Source: Thiogranum sp. (GTDB lineage Bacteria; Pseudomonadota; Gammaproteobacteria; DSM-19610). Taken from it: a DNA stretch of 64,000 nt. The position numbers were made by a program, and so were the translations under genes. The notes under the pieces were generated by a model that made no database searches, had not been told where the DNA came from, and was given only the letters and a program-made list of their open reading frames with translations. This document shows, piece after piece, positions 1 to 8,568 of this stretch (its first letter is position 1; each line of letters begins with the position of its first letter). The DNA lies in the NCBI GenBank assembly GCA_030148805.1, contig JASBSS010000017.1, positions 1-64,000 on the forward strand. Direction: 5' to 3'.

Positions 1-273
1 GCCGATACTGTCGCGCCCACGGCTGAAGCCGGTAGACGTGGTTTCTTTAGTCGCCCAATCGCTATGTCCGTAGCTCAGGTAGTCGATGCCACACAGATCG
101 GACAACTGGCAAAAGGCAAATGCCGGTTCATCACGTAACGCCTTGCAAACGCCCAGCAACTTGTCCGCAGGTACGACCAGCGTCACTTCGCCGCGATCGC
201 AGATACAGCCGGAGATTTCTGAGCTAAAACGTTGTTCGAGTTTTGTCGCAAGATTTGCGGCAGATTCCGTCAT
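1..273 (-). CDS. nuoC: NADH-quinone oxidoreductase subunit C (5' part only)
   Basis: Subunit of the peripheral arm of complex I. The gene runs off the left edge, so only about the first 91 residues are visible. They start MTESAANLATKLEQRF and reach LCGIDYLSYG...GFSRG, the conserved NuoC region near the DYL(T/S)YG motif. The ATG is at 273, 20 bp after the nuoB stop, giving nuoA-nuoB-nuoC order on the minus strand. Identification rests on this motif and the position after nuoB. Whether nuoC is fused to nuoD cannot be seen. Confidence 0.9.
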   Translation of the reverse strand, partial: MTESAANLATKLEQRFSSEISGCICDRGEVTLVVPADKLLGVCKALRDEPAFAFCQLSDLCGIDYLSYGHSDWATKETTSTGFSRGRDSIG

Positions 274-292
274 ATATATAAGTACTATGGTT

Positions 293-769
293 TTAGCGCG
301 CGATGGTATTCGTACGCCTTATTTTCTTTTGTAATTGAATAATTCCAAACAGAAGAGCTTCTGCCGTCGGCGGACAACCGGGCACATAAATATCCACCGG
401 CACGATGCGGTCGCAGCCGCGCACCACGGAATAGGAATAGTGATAATAGCCGCCGCCGTTGGCGCACGAACCCATGGAAATCACCCAGCGCGGCTCCGAC
501 ATCTGGTCGTACACCTTGCGCAGCGCCGGGGCCATTTTATTGCACAGCGTGCCGGCGACGATCATCACGTCGGACTGGCGCGGACTGGGACGGAACACCA
601 CGCCGAAGCGGTCCAGGTCGTAGCGCGAGGCGCCGGCCTGCATCATCTCCACCGCGCAACAGGCCAGACCGAAGGTCATCGGCCACAACGAGCCGGTACG
701 CGCCCAGTTGATCAGTTTGTCCGCCGAGGTAGTGACGAAACCTTCCTCGAGCAAGCCTTCGATAGCCAT
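293..769 (-). CDS. nuoB: NADH-quinone oxidoreductase subunit B
   Basis: Complex I subunit carrying iron-sulfur cluster N2, the last cluster before quinone. The protein is about 158 residues, the short form common in beta/gammaproteobacteria rather than the 220-residue E. coli form. It contains [20 protein letters not shown] with the tandem Cys ligands, and later [17 protein letters not shown] and [11 protein letters not shown], which supply the other two cysteines. I chose ATG 769, which has GAGG 5-8 nt upstream and AGGAG slightly further away. A GTG at 775 would add two residues. It lies between nuoA and nuoC on the same strand. Confidence 0.96.
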   Translation of the reverse strand: MAIEGLLEEGFVTTSADKLINWARTGSLWPMTFGLACCAVEMMQAGASRYDLDRFGVVFRPSPRQSDVMIVAGTLCNKMAPALRKVYDQMSEPRWVISMGSCANGGGYYHYSYSVVRGCDRIVPVDIYVPGCPPTAEALLFGIIQLQKKIRRTNTIAR

Positions 770-848
770 CAGCACCTCACTCCTGCTGCCGGCGGCAGCG
801 GCTGCGCATCGCGATCAGGCCTGGCTTGGTCTCTGTCGGGGACCGCCG

Positions 849-1205
849 TCACTCCCATTCCAGCGCGCCCTTTTTCCATTCGTAGATGAAACCGATGACC
901 AGGATCCCCAGAAACAGCATCATGGCCAGATAGCCGAACCACCCGATCTGCTCCAGCACCACGGCCCAGGGAAACAGGAAGGCGATCTCCAGGTCGAAGA
1001 TGATGAACAGGATCGCCACCAGATAGTAGCGCACATCGAAGGGCATGCGCGTGTCCTCGAAGGCCTCGAATCCACACTCGTAAGGAGAGTTCTTTTCGCT
1101 GTCGGGCTTGTGCGGCGCGAGCAGGAAGCCGGCGATCACCGGTACCAGGCCGAAGCCGATGCCGACTGCCATGAAGATCAGCACCGGCAGATAATTTTCC
1201 AGCAT
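849..1205 (-). CDS. nuoA: NADH-quinone oxidoreductase subunit A
   Basis: Small membrane subunit of complex I and first gene of the nuo operon. It is about 118 residues with three hydrophobic segments: [18 protein letters not shown] at the N-terminus, then [20 protein letters not shown] and a C-terminal helix. [24 protein letters not shown] is abbreviated here as the conserved YECGFE...FDVRYY loop. ATG 1205 is preferred to ATG 1223 because GGGAGAGG lies just before it and the family normally begins MLENYLP. The usual upstream neighbours, secG and tRNA-Leu, are about 20 kb away in this genome. Confidence 0.96.
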   Translation of the reverse strand: MLENYLPVLIFMAVGIGFGLVPVIAGFLLAPHKPDSEKNSPYECGFEAFEDTRMPFDVRYYLVAILFIIFDLEIAFLFPWAVVLEQIGWFGYLAMMLFLGILVIGFIYEWKKGALEWE

Positions 1206-1277
1206 ACTACCCTCTCCCGACACGCCCGATGGGTGTGCATCGTTGTTATTATGTTAAGTGCAAGCACGAAGCTCTGG

Positions 1278-1307
1278 AGTCTAGGCCAGCTTGTTTCCGG
1301 GTGTCAA
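1278..1307 (-). promoter_or_regulatory. sigma-70 promoter of the nuo operon
   Basis: On the minus strand TTGACA (1307-1302) is separated by 18 nt from TAGACT (1283-1278), or by 17 nt if CTAGAC is taken as the -10. The -35 is a perfect consensus. Transcription would begin near 1271, leaving about 65 nt of leader before nuoA. The stretch from 1206 to 1478 otherwise holds no gene. It also has the weak GGGG/CCCC hairpin around 1360-1380. Confidence 0.6.
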
Positions 1308-1478
1308 GCCGATCGCATAGACGTTTTTTATAGCAAATCAAGCAGTTAAGCTGGGTTTCTGGGGGCATAAAAAAACCCCATCCAAAAGCGGCCTGTTCCC
1401 TGTGACGTTCCTTATAACTACTTGATTAAAACCAGCCCCACGCGTAGGCTCCTCGCGGTTGTTTGCAGCGGTCCGTCC

Positions 1479-2450
1479 ATGTCATATCTGATCTCCTCGC
1501 TACCGCAGGCGTTGCACACGCTGTGGAAAAAGACCAATCGTCAACTGTTGCGCGCGCGCATGCTGTTCGCCAGTGAGGCCGAGACGCTCGCCGCCGAGCG
1601 CCGCCTGCGCGGCCGTCAGCAGTATCAGACCTTGCAGAAAGCCGACGTGGTGCTGGTGTCGTTCGGCAAGAGCGGCCGCACCTGGCTGCGGGTGATGCTC
1701 TCGCGCCTCTACCAGCAGCTCTATAAACTGCCCGAAAGCGCGCTTATCGGCTTCGACAATTTCCACGCCCTGAACAACGCCATTCCGCGCATGTTCTTCA
1801 CCCATGACAACTATATCGGCGACTATACCGGTCATACCGATTCCAAGCAGGACTTCTACGGCAAAAAAGTGGTGCTGCTGGTGCGCGACCCGCGCGATGT
1901 CGCCGTGTCGCAGTTCTTCCAGTGGAAATACCGCATGAAGACCGGCAAGAAGGCGATCAACCAATACCCGGACCACGGCAGCGAGGTGTCGATTTTCGAC
2001 TTCGTCATGAACCCCGACGCCGGCTTGATGAAAGTCATCCGGTTTCTCAATCTCTGGGCGCAGGAAGCCCCGCAGATGGAAAACTTCTTTCTCCTGCGCT
2101 ACGAGGACCTGAAGGAAAAGCCCGAGCAGATGCTGCGCCAGCTGGCCGAGTTCATGGCCATCCCGGCCGACGACGCGCAAATCCGCGACGCGGTGGCGTT
2201 CTCCAGCTACGACAACATGAAGAAAATGGAAGAGAAGAAGACTTTCTGGCTGGCCGGCGGCCGCATGGCCCCGGGCGACCGCGCCAACCCCAACAGCTAC
2301 AAGGTGCGCCGGGCCAAGGTGGGCGGTTACCGCGACTACTTCGACGATCGGCAGGTGGCGGAAATCGACAGCTTCACCCGCGAACACCTGGCGCCCTTCT
2401 ACGGCTATACCGACGCCGGCGCCGCCCGCGAGTCGCGCTCCGGCGGCTGA
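1479..2450 (+). CDS. PAPS-dependent sulfotransferase (paralogue 1)
   Basis: Probable transfer of sulfate from PAPS to a hydroxyl or amine acceptor. The 5'-phosphosulfate-binding loop is SFGKSGRTWLRVML in the first third. The 3'-phosphate-binding segment is VLLVRDPRDVAVSQFFQ. The C-terminal signature KVRRAKVGGYRDYF is shared with the other two sulfotransferases in this block. The acceptor cannot be read from sequence. ATG 1479 (MSYLISSLPQ) was preferred over an upstream in-frame TTG at 1422, because the extension is not homologous to the paralogues. No convincing ribosome-binding site separates the two. It is divergent from nuoA and convergent with the next gene. Confidence 0.85.
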   Translation: MSYLISSLPQALHTLWKKTNRQLLRARMLFASEAETLAAERRLRGRQQYQTLQKADVVLVSFGKSGRTWLRVMLSRLYQQLYKLPESALIGFDNFHALNNAIPRMFFTHDNYIGDYTGHTDSKQDFYGKKVVLLVRDPRDVAVSQFFQWKYRMKTGKKAINQYPDHGSEVSIFDFVMNPDAGLMKVIRFLNLWAQEAPQMENFFLLRYEDLKEKPEQMLRQLAEFMAIPADDAQIRDAVAFSSYDNMKKMEEKKTFWLAGGRMAPGDRANPNSYKVRRAKVGGYRDYFDDRQVAEIDSFTREHLAPFYGYTDAGAARESRSGG

Positions 2451-2459
2451 GGCGCGCCC

Positions 2460-3374
2460 TCAGGCGGCCAGGGGCGGGGCCAGGGGCGGCGTGCGCGCCA
2501 GTACCTCGAAGGCGTCGTGGCGGATATGGTTGCGCGCCATTTCCGCGCGCAGCGTCTCCTCGCTGACAAGGCCCTGTTGCAGACACTCGGCCAGCAGACC
2601 GAAGAAAAAATCGACCTGGTTGGGGTCCGGGTTCTGCTTGTACTTGCCGGTAAGACCGTAATCCCCGAACAGGGCGCGCCGCGCCCGCCGCAACCAGTGC
2701 TTGGGGGGAAACAGCTGGAAGGTGTCGGCCGGACGGAAATCCACCGGCAGGCCGGTTTTCCACGGCTGGGTCTTGCGCTTGGTCGTGTGCAGCATTTTGG
2801 TCTGAGGGCCGAGGTGGTCGAAATCGTTCCACTCCGGCTCGAACAGGCCGATTCGGCTTTCGTCCTCGTACTTGAGACACACCCAGCGCATGTAATCGCG
2901 CTCGAAGCGAAACATCGCGTCGAACTGCTCCTCGACCTTCCAGTGGGTGAGCTGGGCGTTGTCGAGCAGCATCACACTGGTGGCCAGGCACCCGCGGCGC
3001 CCCTTCGATCCCGACTTGGGCCGGCACAGGATGGCGTGGCCCTGCATGTCGCGCGAGAGCAGCTCCCAGACGTCGGCGCGGGCGAACACATCCGGGTCGA
3101 TGACCAGGGCGCGGCCGCTGTAGTGCATCAGTTGCGGCGGCAGAAAACGCGTCGGCGTGAACGATTGCAGATCGTCGCGCACCCACTGGCGCTTGCCGCC
3201 GTCGCGCAGGTAGTACTGACCCTCGCGCGCGCGCAGAAAAGGAAAATCGTCGTAGTTCATCACCCGGATGTCGAACTTGTCGTTGTGGCGGGAATAGCGG
3301 CGCAGCGCGTATTCGGCGACCACCGCGCCGAGGTGCTGCTTTTCATTGGACTGGATAAAAACGCAGTATTCCAC
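2460..3374 (-). CDS. Putative glycosyltransferase-like protein
   Basis: A 304-residue soluble protein starting MEYCVFIQSNEKQHLGAVVA. The segment ALVIDPDVFARADVWELL resembles the DxD-containing motif after the nucleotide-sugar-binding half of GT-A enzymes (GT8-like), with hydrophobic strand, D-P-D, then a short helix. No signal peptide or transmembrane segment is seen. It sits between sulfotransferase 1 (tail-to-tail) and an acyltransferase, consistent with glycolipid or glycan work. The family assignment rests on one motif and general composition, so the activity is uncertain. An alternative is a GT-A-fold protein without transferase activity. Confidence 0.5.
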   Translation of the reverse strand: MEYCVFIQSNEKQHLGAVVAEYALRRYSRHNDKFDIRVMNYDDFPFLRAREGQYYLRDGGKRQWVRDDLQSFTPTRFLPPQLMHYSGRALVIDPDVFARADVWELLSRDMQGHAILCRPKSGSKGRRGCLATSVMLLDNAQLTHWKVEEQFDAMFRFERDYMRWVCLKYEDESRIGLFEPEWNDFDHLGPQTKMLHTTKRKTQPWKTGLPVDFRPADTFQLFPPKHWLRRARRALFGDYGLTGKYKQNPDPNQVDFFFGLLAECLQQGLVSEETLRAEMARNHIRHDAFEVLARTPPLAPPLAA

Positions 3375-3521
3375 CGCCCGACCCTCTCGCTTCGACAGGC
3401 GTTATTCTAAACCGGGAAGTCGGCCCAGACCAAGCCGCGACGGCTGGCCATGGCCGGCGACATCGCGCAAAATACGCCCCACGCCCTTCCTTCGCGGGCG
3501 TGACACAAGGATCACCCCGTT

Positions 3522-4484
3522 TTGGCCAAACTGCTTCTCGGCGACAAACACAAGGCGCATTCGCCGCGACTGCTGCGCCTGCTGTGGGCGCTGGAGGCCG
3601 GCCTCATCGGCCTGGTCATCCGCCTCGGCAGGCTCCTGCCCCCCGACCTGGCCTCGCGCGCCGGCGCGCGCCTGGGCCGGCGCTTCGGCCCGCGTCTGGA
3701 CAAGACCCGACTGATCCGGCGCAACCTGCGCCTGGCCTTCCCCGAACACTCCCCGGCCGAGCTCGACACCCTGGTCCGGGAACTGTGGGGTAACCTGGGG
3801 CGCATTCTCGCCGAGTATCCGCACCTGGGCGCCATCTGCGACACCCAGGCCGATCAGCGCCTGGAATATGTCATCGCCGAGGGCATCGAGGCCTTTTCGG
3901 ACCCCGCCAGGCCGGCAGTGTTCGTCTCCGCCCACCTGGCCAACTGGGAACTGGCCGCCGGCGCCATCGCCCACCGCGGCGTGCCGCTCAACGTGGTCTA
4001 CACCCGGCTGCAGAATCCGGCGCTCGATCGCATGCTGTATCGCGCCCGCCTGGCGCTGGGCAGCGGCCTGGTGGAACGCGACGGCGCCGCGCGCCAGTTG
4101 ATGCGCAGCCTCAAGCAGGGCACTTCGGTCGGCCTGGTGGTCGATCAGCGCGTCGACGGCGGCGCGCCGGTGCCGTTTTTCGGCCACGACATGCTCACCT
4201 CCGTCACGCCGGCGCAACTGGCGCTGCGCTTCGGCTGCCAACTGGTGCCGGTGCAGATCCAGCGCGTGCGCGACGCCCGCTTCCGCGCCATCTTCCATCC
4301 CCCGGTGCAAGCCCCCGCCGACCTGCCCGACGACGAGAAAATCCTCGCCATGACCGCCCAGGTCAACCGCCTGTTCGAGGACTGGATCCGCCAGCGGCCG
4401 GCCGAATGGATGTGCACCAAACGCCGCTGGCCCAAGCATCTGATGAAACCAGGCTGGTCGGAGCGCCCGGACCCGGACACCTGA
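3522..4484 (+). CDS. LpxL/HtrB-type lysophospholipid/lipid A acyltransferase
   Basis: Inner-membrane acyltransferase that adds an acyl chain to lipid A or another glycolipid precursor. The catalytic HxxxxE motif is visible as SAHLANWE around residue 138. It is followed by NVVYTRLQNPALDR, VERDGAARQLMR and the family's VDQRVDGGAPVPFFG region; the C-terminus has WMCTKRRWPKH. The N-terminal segment LLWALEAGLIGLVIRLGRLLP is hydrophobic and likely membrane-associated. The length, 320 residues, is typical. The start is a TTG at 3522 with AAGG about 12 nt upstream. Which lipid and position it acylates is unknown. Confidence 0.85.
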   Translation: MAKLLLGDKHKAHSPRLLRLLWALEAGLIGLVIRLGRLLPPDLASRAGARLGRRFGPRLDKTRLIRRNLRLAFPEHSPAELDTLVRELWGNLGRILAEYPHLGAICDTQADQRLEYVIAEGIEAFSDPARPAVFVSAHLANWELAAGAIAHRGVPLNVVYTRLQNPALDRMLYRARLALGSGLVERDGAARQLMRSLKQGTSVGLVVDQRVDGGAPVPFFGHDMLTSVTPAQLALRFGCQLVPVQIQRVRDARFRAIFHPPVQAPADLPDDEKILAMTAQVNRLFEDWIRQRPAEWMCTKRRWPKHLMKPGWSERPDPDT

Positions 4485-4488
4485 GCTG

Positions 4489-4701
4489 CAAACCTCCGCC
4501 TGGACAAGACCTGCCGGCAAGACCGGCCCCGCTGGCAAGACCGCCCCTGTGGTTGAAACAAGGCCAGCGCCTGAGACAAAGCCTGCCACTGAGCCAGAGC
4601 CTGAAAGACTGTCGCTGGGACAAAGCCTGCCGCTGGGACAAGGTCCGCTGCCGAAACCAAGGCATGCTGCGGGACCCAAGCCCGCCCGCCGCGTCGCCTG
4701 A
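4489..4701 (+). repeat. Degenerate ~20-bp low-complexity repeat between acyltransferase and sulfotransferase 2
   Basis: This gene-free interval holds imperfect copies of a unit close to CGCTGGGACAAAGCCTGCC, clearest in the second half around 4613-4655. Read +1 relative to the acyltransferase, it is open to a TGA at 4699-4701. In that frame it would encode a Pro/Ala/Thr/Lys-rich string such as PAGKTGPAGKTAP and ETRPAPETKPATEPEPE. It could be a lost linker-like C-terminal tail or a simple repeat. Downstream, GGGTATACT (-10-like, 4716-4721) may serve the next gene. Confidence 0.5.
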
Positions 4702-4755
4702 ACGGGAAAAACGGGTATACTGCGGCGCTCGAAACCGTCAAGCGAAGCCGTATCG

Positions 4756-5727
4756 ATGCCCTTACTCAGCGACAACGCCCGCAAGGCCCTGATCATCGCG
4801 CCCACCGCGCCGCTGCCGCGACCCTTACGGGTGGCGCTGCGCCGGCGCCGGCTGGGCAAGCTCGAAGTCGATATCGCGCGGCGTTCGCAATTGATCATCA
4901 TCGCCCACCCCAAGAGCGGCAACACTTGGCTCAAGGTGATGCTCACCCGTCTCTACAGCCTGCGCCACGGCATCGCCGAGAAGGACTTCGCGCGTTACCC
5001 GACGCTGGCCGATCGCAACCCGGCCATTCCACGTTTCGCCGCCACCAACGGCTGGTACAGCTACGAGCGGGCCATCGGCGACAAACTTCAGCCAGGCGCT
5101 GGCGACTCGCCCCTGCGGCACAAGCCGGTGGTGCTGCTGGCGCGCAACCCGCTCGACATCGCCGTGTCCTGGTTCTTCCAGTTCACCAAGCGCCAGTCGG
5201 CGCACAAACAGGAGCTGATCAACGCCGAACTGCGCCAGCCGGTGCGGCGCGACGCCATCGACATGTGGCAATTCGTGCGCCACAGCGAAATCGGCCTGCC
5301 GTCGCTGATCGACTTTCTGAATTATTGGGAGACCGCCCTCGCGTCCCTGGACCACACCCTGATCACCAGCTACGAAGCGCTGCGCGCCGACCCCGCGCGG
5401 GTGCTGCGCCAGATCGGCGCGCTGCTGGGCGACGAGTTCAGCGACCAGGACCTTCGCGCCGCGGTCGATTTCGGCGCCTTCGATAACCTGCGCAAGCTCG
5501 AAAGCGAAGGCTTCTTCCGCTCCGGCGGCCTGACGCTGCGCAACGCCGCCGACCCCGAGAGTTTCAAGGTGCGCCGGGCCAAGGTGGGCGGTTACCGCGA
5601 CTATTTCACGCCCGAACAGGCCGACGAACTGGAGGCGCTGGTGCGCGCGCGCCTGTCGCCCGCGTTCGGCTACCACGATCTGCCCGACGCCGGCGGCGAG
5701 CGCAGCGAAGACAGTGCCGCCCGCTGA
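4756..5727 (+). CDS. PAPS-dependent sulfotransferase (paralogue 2)
   Basis: Second sulfotransferase, 323 residues. The PAPS 5'-loop is AHPKSGNTWLKVML, and the 3'-phosphate segment is VVLLARNPLDIAVSWFFQF, with N in place of the D of the paralogues' RDP. The C-terminus carries FKVRRAKVGGYRDYF, as in paralogues 1 and 3. It diverges more from the other two than they do from each other, so it may have a different acceptor. ATG 4756 follows a repeat-rich spacer and a TATACT -10-like element. The gene overlaps the following ELM1-like gene by 14 nt, suggesting co-translation. Confidence 0.85.
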   Translation: MPLLSDNARKALIIAPTAPLPRPLRVALRRRRLGKLEVDIARRSQLIIIAHPKSGNTWLKVMLTRLYSLRHGIAEKDFARYPTLADRNPAIPRFAATNGWYSYERAIGDKLQPGAGDSPLRHKPVVLLARNPLDIAVSWFFQFTKRQSAHKQELINAELRQPVRRDAIDMWQFVRHSEIGLPSLIDFLNYWETALASLDHTLITSYEALRADPARVLRQIGALLGDEFSDQDLRAAVDFGAFDNLRKLESEGFFRSGGLTLRNAADPESFKVRRAKVGGYRDYFTPEQADELEALVRARLSPAFGYHDLPDAGGERSEDSAAR

Positions 5728-6841
5728 CCGCCAGCCCCGCGTCTGGCTGATACTGGGCAACAAGAAAGGCGACAACGGCCAGGTCGAGACGCTCGCCCAG
5801 GCCTTGCACGAGGCCTACGGCTGGCACTGCGAGCGCAAGGACATCCAGGTGCGCGAGCCCTTTCTTTTCGGCAAGCCCAAAGTCGCGCCGACGCTGTATC
5901 ACATCGAGCCCGAGCGCTCGGCGCCGTTGCAGCCGCCCTGGCCGGATCTGATCATCACGGTCGGGCGCAGCCCGGCCAACGTGGCGCTGTGGGTGCAGCA
6001 GCAATCGGGCGGGCACACCCGGCTGGTGCTGATCGGCAAACCCTCCGGCTACATGGAACGCTTCGACCTGATCATCACCAGTGCCGAAACCCTGCCGGCG
6101 CCCTACCCCAACGTCCAGCGCATCGACCTGCCGCTGATGCGCGTCAACGCCGCCGAGATCGCCCGGGGCGAGCGCGACTGGCGCGAGCGTCTGGACGGCT
6201 TGCCGCGACCGCTGGTGGCGATCATGATCGGCGGCCCGACCAACCCCTTCGTCTTCAACGCCGCCGTCGGCGAAACGCTGTTGCAGCAGGCACGGCAAGT
6301 GATCGCCGCCGGTGGCACCCCCTATTTCTCCACCTCGCGGCGCACCCCCGCCGCCGTCACCGAGCGCCTGCGCCAGGCCCTGCCGCCACAGGCACGACTG
6401 TACGACTGGAACGACTCGGCGACGCACAATCCTTATCACGGCCTGCTGGCGCTGGCCGACCGTTTCGTGGTCACCGGCGACAGCATTTCGATGATGGTGG
6501 AGGTGATCCAGCTGCGCAAACCGCTGCAGATCCTGCCGCTGCCGACTGGCGCGCTGGGGCGCCTCGATCAGGCGCGGCGGTCGCTGGCGCGCTGGTTGTA
6601 TCGCCCGGCGCGCGGCCCCCGCGGACACCTGCGCGTCGCTCTGGCGCGGCTGGTCTACCGGCTGCATCTGATCCGCCACACGCGCCACTACCCGGGCTTC
6701 CATCAACGCCTGGTGGACCTGGGCCTGGCCAGCTGGGTCGACACGCCGGCCACCGCGCCCGCCACGGCACCGCCCGACGAACTGCCGCCGCTGGTGGCGC
6801 GGGTGCGCGAAGTCGCGGCGCGGACCCGGGACGATCGCTGA
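5714..6841 (+). CDS. ELM1/GtrOC1-like protein (GT-B-like fold, DUF1022 type)
   Basis: A 375-residue protein of the family named after the plant mitochondrial fission protein ELM1, common in proteobacteria with no assigned reaction. Visible family features are WLILGNKKGDNGQVETLA at the N-terminus, LIITVGRSPANVALWVQQ, a central ALVAIMIGGP-type strand (LVAIMIGGPTNPF), and FVVTGDSISMMVEV, which resembles the nucleotide-binding half of GT-B glycosyltransferases. It starts at GTG 5714 inside the 3' end of sulfotransferase 2. A role in surface-glycan work is inferred from neighbours only. Confidence 0.65.
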   Translation: MPPADRQPRVWLILGNKKGDNGQVETLAQALHEAYGWHCERKDIQVREPFLFGKPKVAPTLYHIEPERSAPLQPPWPDLIITVGRSPANVALWVQQQSGGHTRLVLIGKPSGYMERFDLIITSAETLPAPYPNVQRIDLPLMRVNAAEIARGERDWRERLDGLPRPLVAIMIGGPTNPFVFNAAVGETLLQQARQVIAAGGTPYFSTSRRTPAAVTERLRQALPPQARLYDWNDSATHNPYHGLLALADRFVVTGDSISMMVEVIQLRKPLQILPLPTGALGRLDQARRSLARWLYRPARGPRGHLRVALARLVYRLHLIRHTRHYPGFHQRLVDLGLASWVDTPATAPATAPPDELPPLVARVREVAARTRDDR

Positions 6842-6913
6842 AGGCGCTTCCGTCGGCCTCGCCGCCTGTGAAATAATGGTCGCGGTCTTTTCGCCGCCGA
6901 CCCGGGGCCGCCT

Positions 6914-7552
6914 ATGTCGCTGCTAGATATCGCCGCTTTCGAGAACACACCGCTGCAGCGTGAACCGTTCGATTACCTCATCGCCCGGCAGGTCTTGTCG
7001 GCCGAGGCCCTGGCGCAGGTCAATCGCGACTATCCGGCCATCGAGGTACCGGCCAACTTCGCCGCCCACGAACTCGACTACGGCCCGGCGTTCCAGACCC
7101 TGCTCGACGAACTCGACGGCCCGGCGTTCCAGGACGCGGTGGCGCGCAAGTTCGGCCTCGACCTGGAGCACAGCGAGAAGACCATCACGGTGCGCAAGTA
7201 CTCCGAACCCAGCGACGGCCATATCCACACCGATCACTGGAGCAAGCTGATCACCGTGTTGATGTATTTCAACCCGCAGTGGACGCAGGCCGGTGGCCGG
7301 CTGCGCCTGCTGCGCAGCAAGCACGACATCGAGGACTATGCCGCCGAGGCCGAACCGGTGGGCGGCACCCTGCTCGCCTTTCGCCGCAGCGCCCGCTCGT
7401 TCCACGGCTACAAGCGCTTCAGCGGCGAGCGCCGGGTGCTGCAGGTGAACTGGGTCCGGGCCGACCCGGTGGCGCGCTACGCCCAGCAACTGGCGCGCTT
7501 CGGCACCCATACCGGCAAGCGTCTGCTGCGGGCGATCCGCGGCGCCCACTGA
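6914..7552 (+). CDS. 2-oxoglutarate/Fe(II)-dependent oxygenase (prolyl-hydroxylase type)
   Basis: A 212-residue oxygenase of the 2OG-Fe(II) family, expected to hydroxylate an unknown substrate using O2 and 2-oxoglutarate. The iron triad is visible as HxD in GHIHTDHWSK (about residues 101-104) and the distal His in SFHGYKRF. The downstream Arg in GERRVLQVNW would bind 2-oxoglutarate. It follows the ELM1-like gene by 72 nt on the same strand and ends tail-to-tail with sulfotransferase 3. Members of this family are often found in polysaccharide loci, which fits the block. The substrate is not predictable. Confidence 0.75.
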   Translation: MSLLDIAAFENTPLQREPFDYLIARQVLSAEALAQVNRDYPAIEVPANFAAHELDYGPAFQTLLDELDGPAFQDAVARKFGLDLEHSEKTITVRKYSEPSDGHIHTDHWSKLITVLMYFNPQWTQAGGRLRLLRSKHDIEDYAAEAEPVGGTLLAFRRSARSFHGYKRFSGERRVLQVNWVRADPVARYAQQLARFGTHTGKRLLRAIRGAH

Positions 7553-7582
7553 CTGACGCGGACGCGGCGCGCCCGGGCCGCT

Positions 7583-8518
7583 TCAGGAGGCCTGCTGGTC
7601 GGCGGAGAGCGTTTCGTTGTAACCGAACATCGGGTCGAGATTGGCCACCACCAGGTGATCGATGTGGGCCTGGCGGTCGGGCTCGAAATAATCGCGGTAG
7701 CCCCCGACCTTGGCCCGCCGCACCTTGAAGGAATTGGGGTTGCGCTTGTCGCCCGGACGCACGCGCGCGCCGCTGCCCTTGAACTGGCTCTTGGCCTCCA
7801 GCTTCTTCATGTTCTCGTACGCGGCGAACTCGACGGCCTTGTCGATCTCCTCGTCGCTGCCCGGCGTGCCGACGAATGCCAGCACCTGGCGCATCACCCC
7901 GGCCGGATCGCGCCGCATGTCCTCATAGCGGATGATCAGCAGCTGGTCGCCGAGTTCCGGCAGCGCGCGCGCCCAGCCGTTGAAGAACTCCACGATGCGC
8001 GGCACCCCGCAGTCAGGGTCGGTGACGAACTCCCAGATATCGGTGTCGGCGCCGTGGGCGGGGTACTTGTTCAACAGCTTCTTGTTCGGCCGCATGCGGT
8101 ACTTCCACTGGAAGAACTGCGAGACGGCGACGTCGCGCGGATCGCGCACCAGCAGCACCACCTTCTTGCCGCGGAAGTGCGTCAGCTCTTCCTTCACATT
8201 AAGATAATCTTTTAAATAATTGTTATGACTAAAGAATACCTTGGGTACATTCGGGCAACGGTGATGCAGGTTGTCGAATTCCAGCAGGCGGTCGGCCGGC
8301 AGCTGGTACTTGATCTGATAGAACCGCGACAACATCACCCGAAACCAGGTGCGCCCGCTCTTGCCCCAGGAGATCAACACCCAGTCGGCCAGTTGCAGCT
8401 TGCGGTATTCCTCCTTGCCGCGCCACCGGCGCTCCAGGGCGATGCGCCGCTCGCGCGGCAGGAAAAACAGGAGACTGAGGAGAATGTGGCGGGTAACGAC
8501 GGCCCGGATTTCATGCAT
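7583..8518 (-). CDS. PAPS-dependent sulfotransferase (paralogue 3)
   Basis: Third sulfotransferase, 311 residues, very similar to paralogue 1. It has SWGKSGRTWFRVMLSRFYQ (5'-PAPS loop), GKKVVLLVRDPRDVAVSQFF (3'-PAPS) and FKVRRAKVGGYRDYF near the C-terminus. Paralogues 1 and 3 probably arose by duplication followed by inversion, since they sit on opposite strands. A short patch at 8195-8245, coding the YLKDYLNVKEEL segment, is strikingly AT-rich against the surrounding GC-rich codons. No good ribosome-binding site is seen before ATG 8518; a second ATG lies two codons away out of frame. Confidence 0.85.
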   Translation of the reverse strand: MHEIRAVVTRHILLSLLFFLPRERRIALERRWRGKEEYRKLQLADWVLISWGKSGRTWFRVMLSRFYQIKYQLPADRLLEFDNLHHRCPNVPKVFFSHNNYLKDYLNVKEELTHFRGKKVVLLVRDPRDVAVSQFFQWKYRMRPNKKLLNKYPAHGADTDIWEFVTDPDCGVPRIVEFFNGWARALPELGDQLLIIRYEDMRRDPAGVMRQVLAFVGTPGSDEEIDKAVEFAAYENMKKLEAKSQFKGSGARVRPGDKRNPNSFKVRRAKVGGYRDYFEPDRQAHIDHLVVANLDPMFGYNETLSADQQAS

Positions 8519-8568
8519 GGGGGTATGGTTTTCCTGTTTCCGACAGCGGCATCAACAACGCGGCGATT

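Noticed and set aside
1355-1381. Terminator-like GGGG/CCCC hairpin upstream of sulfotransferase 1
   Set aside because: Both neighbours are divergent, the stem is short, and no transcript would end there.
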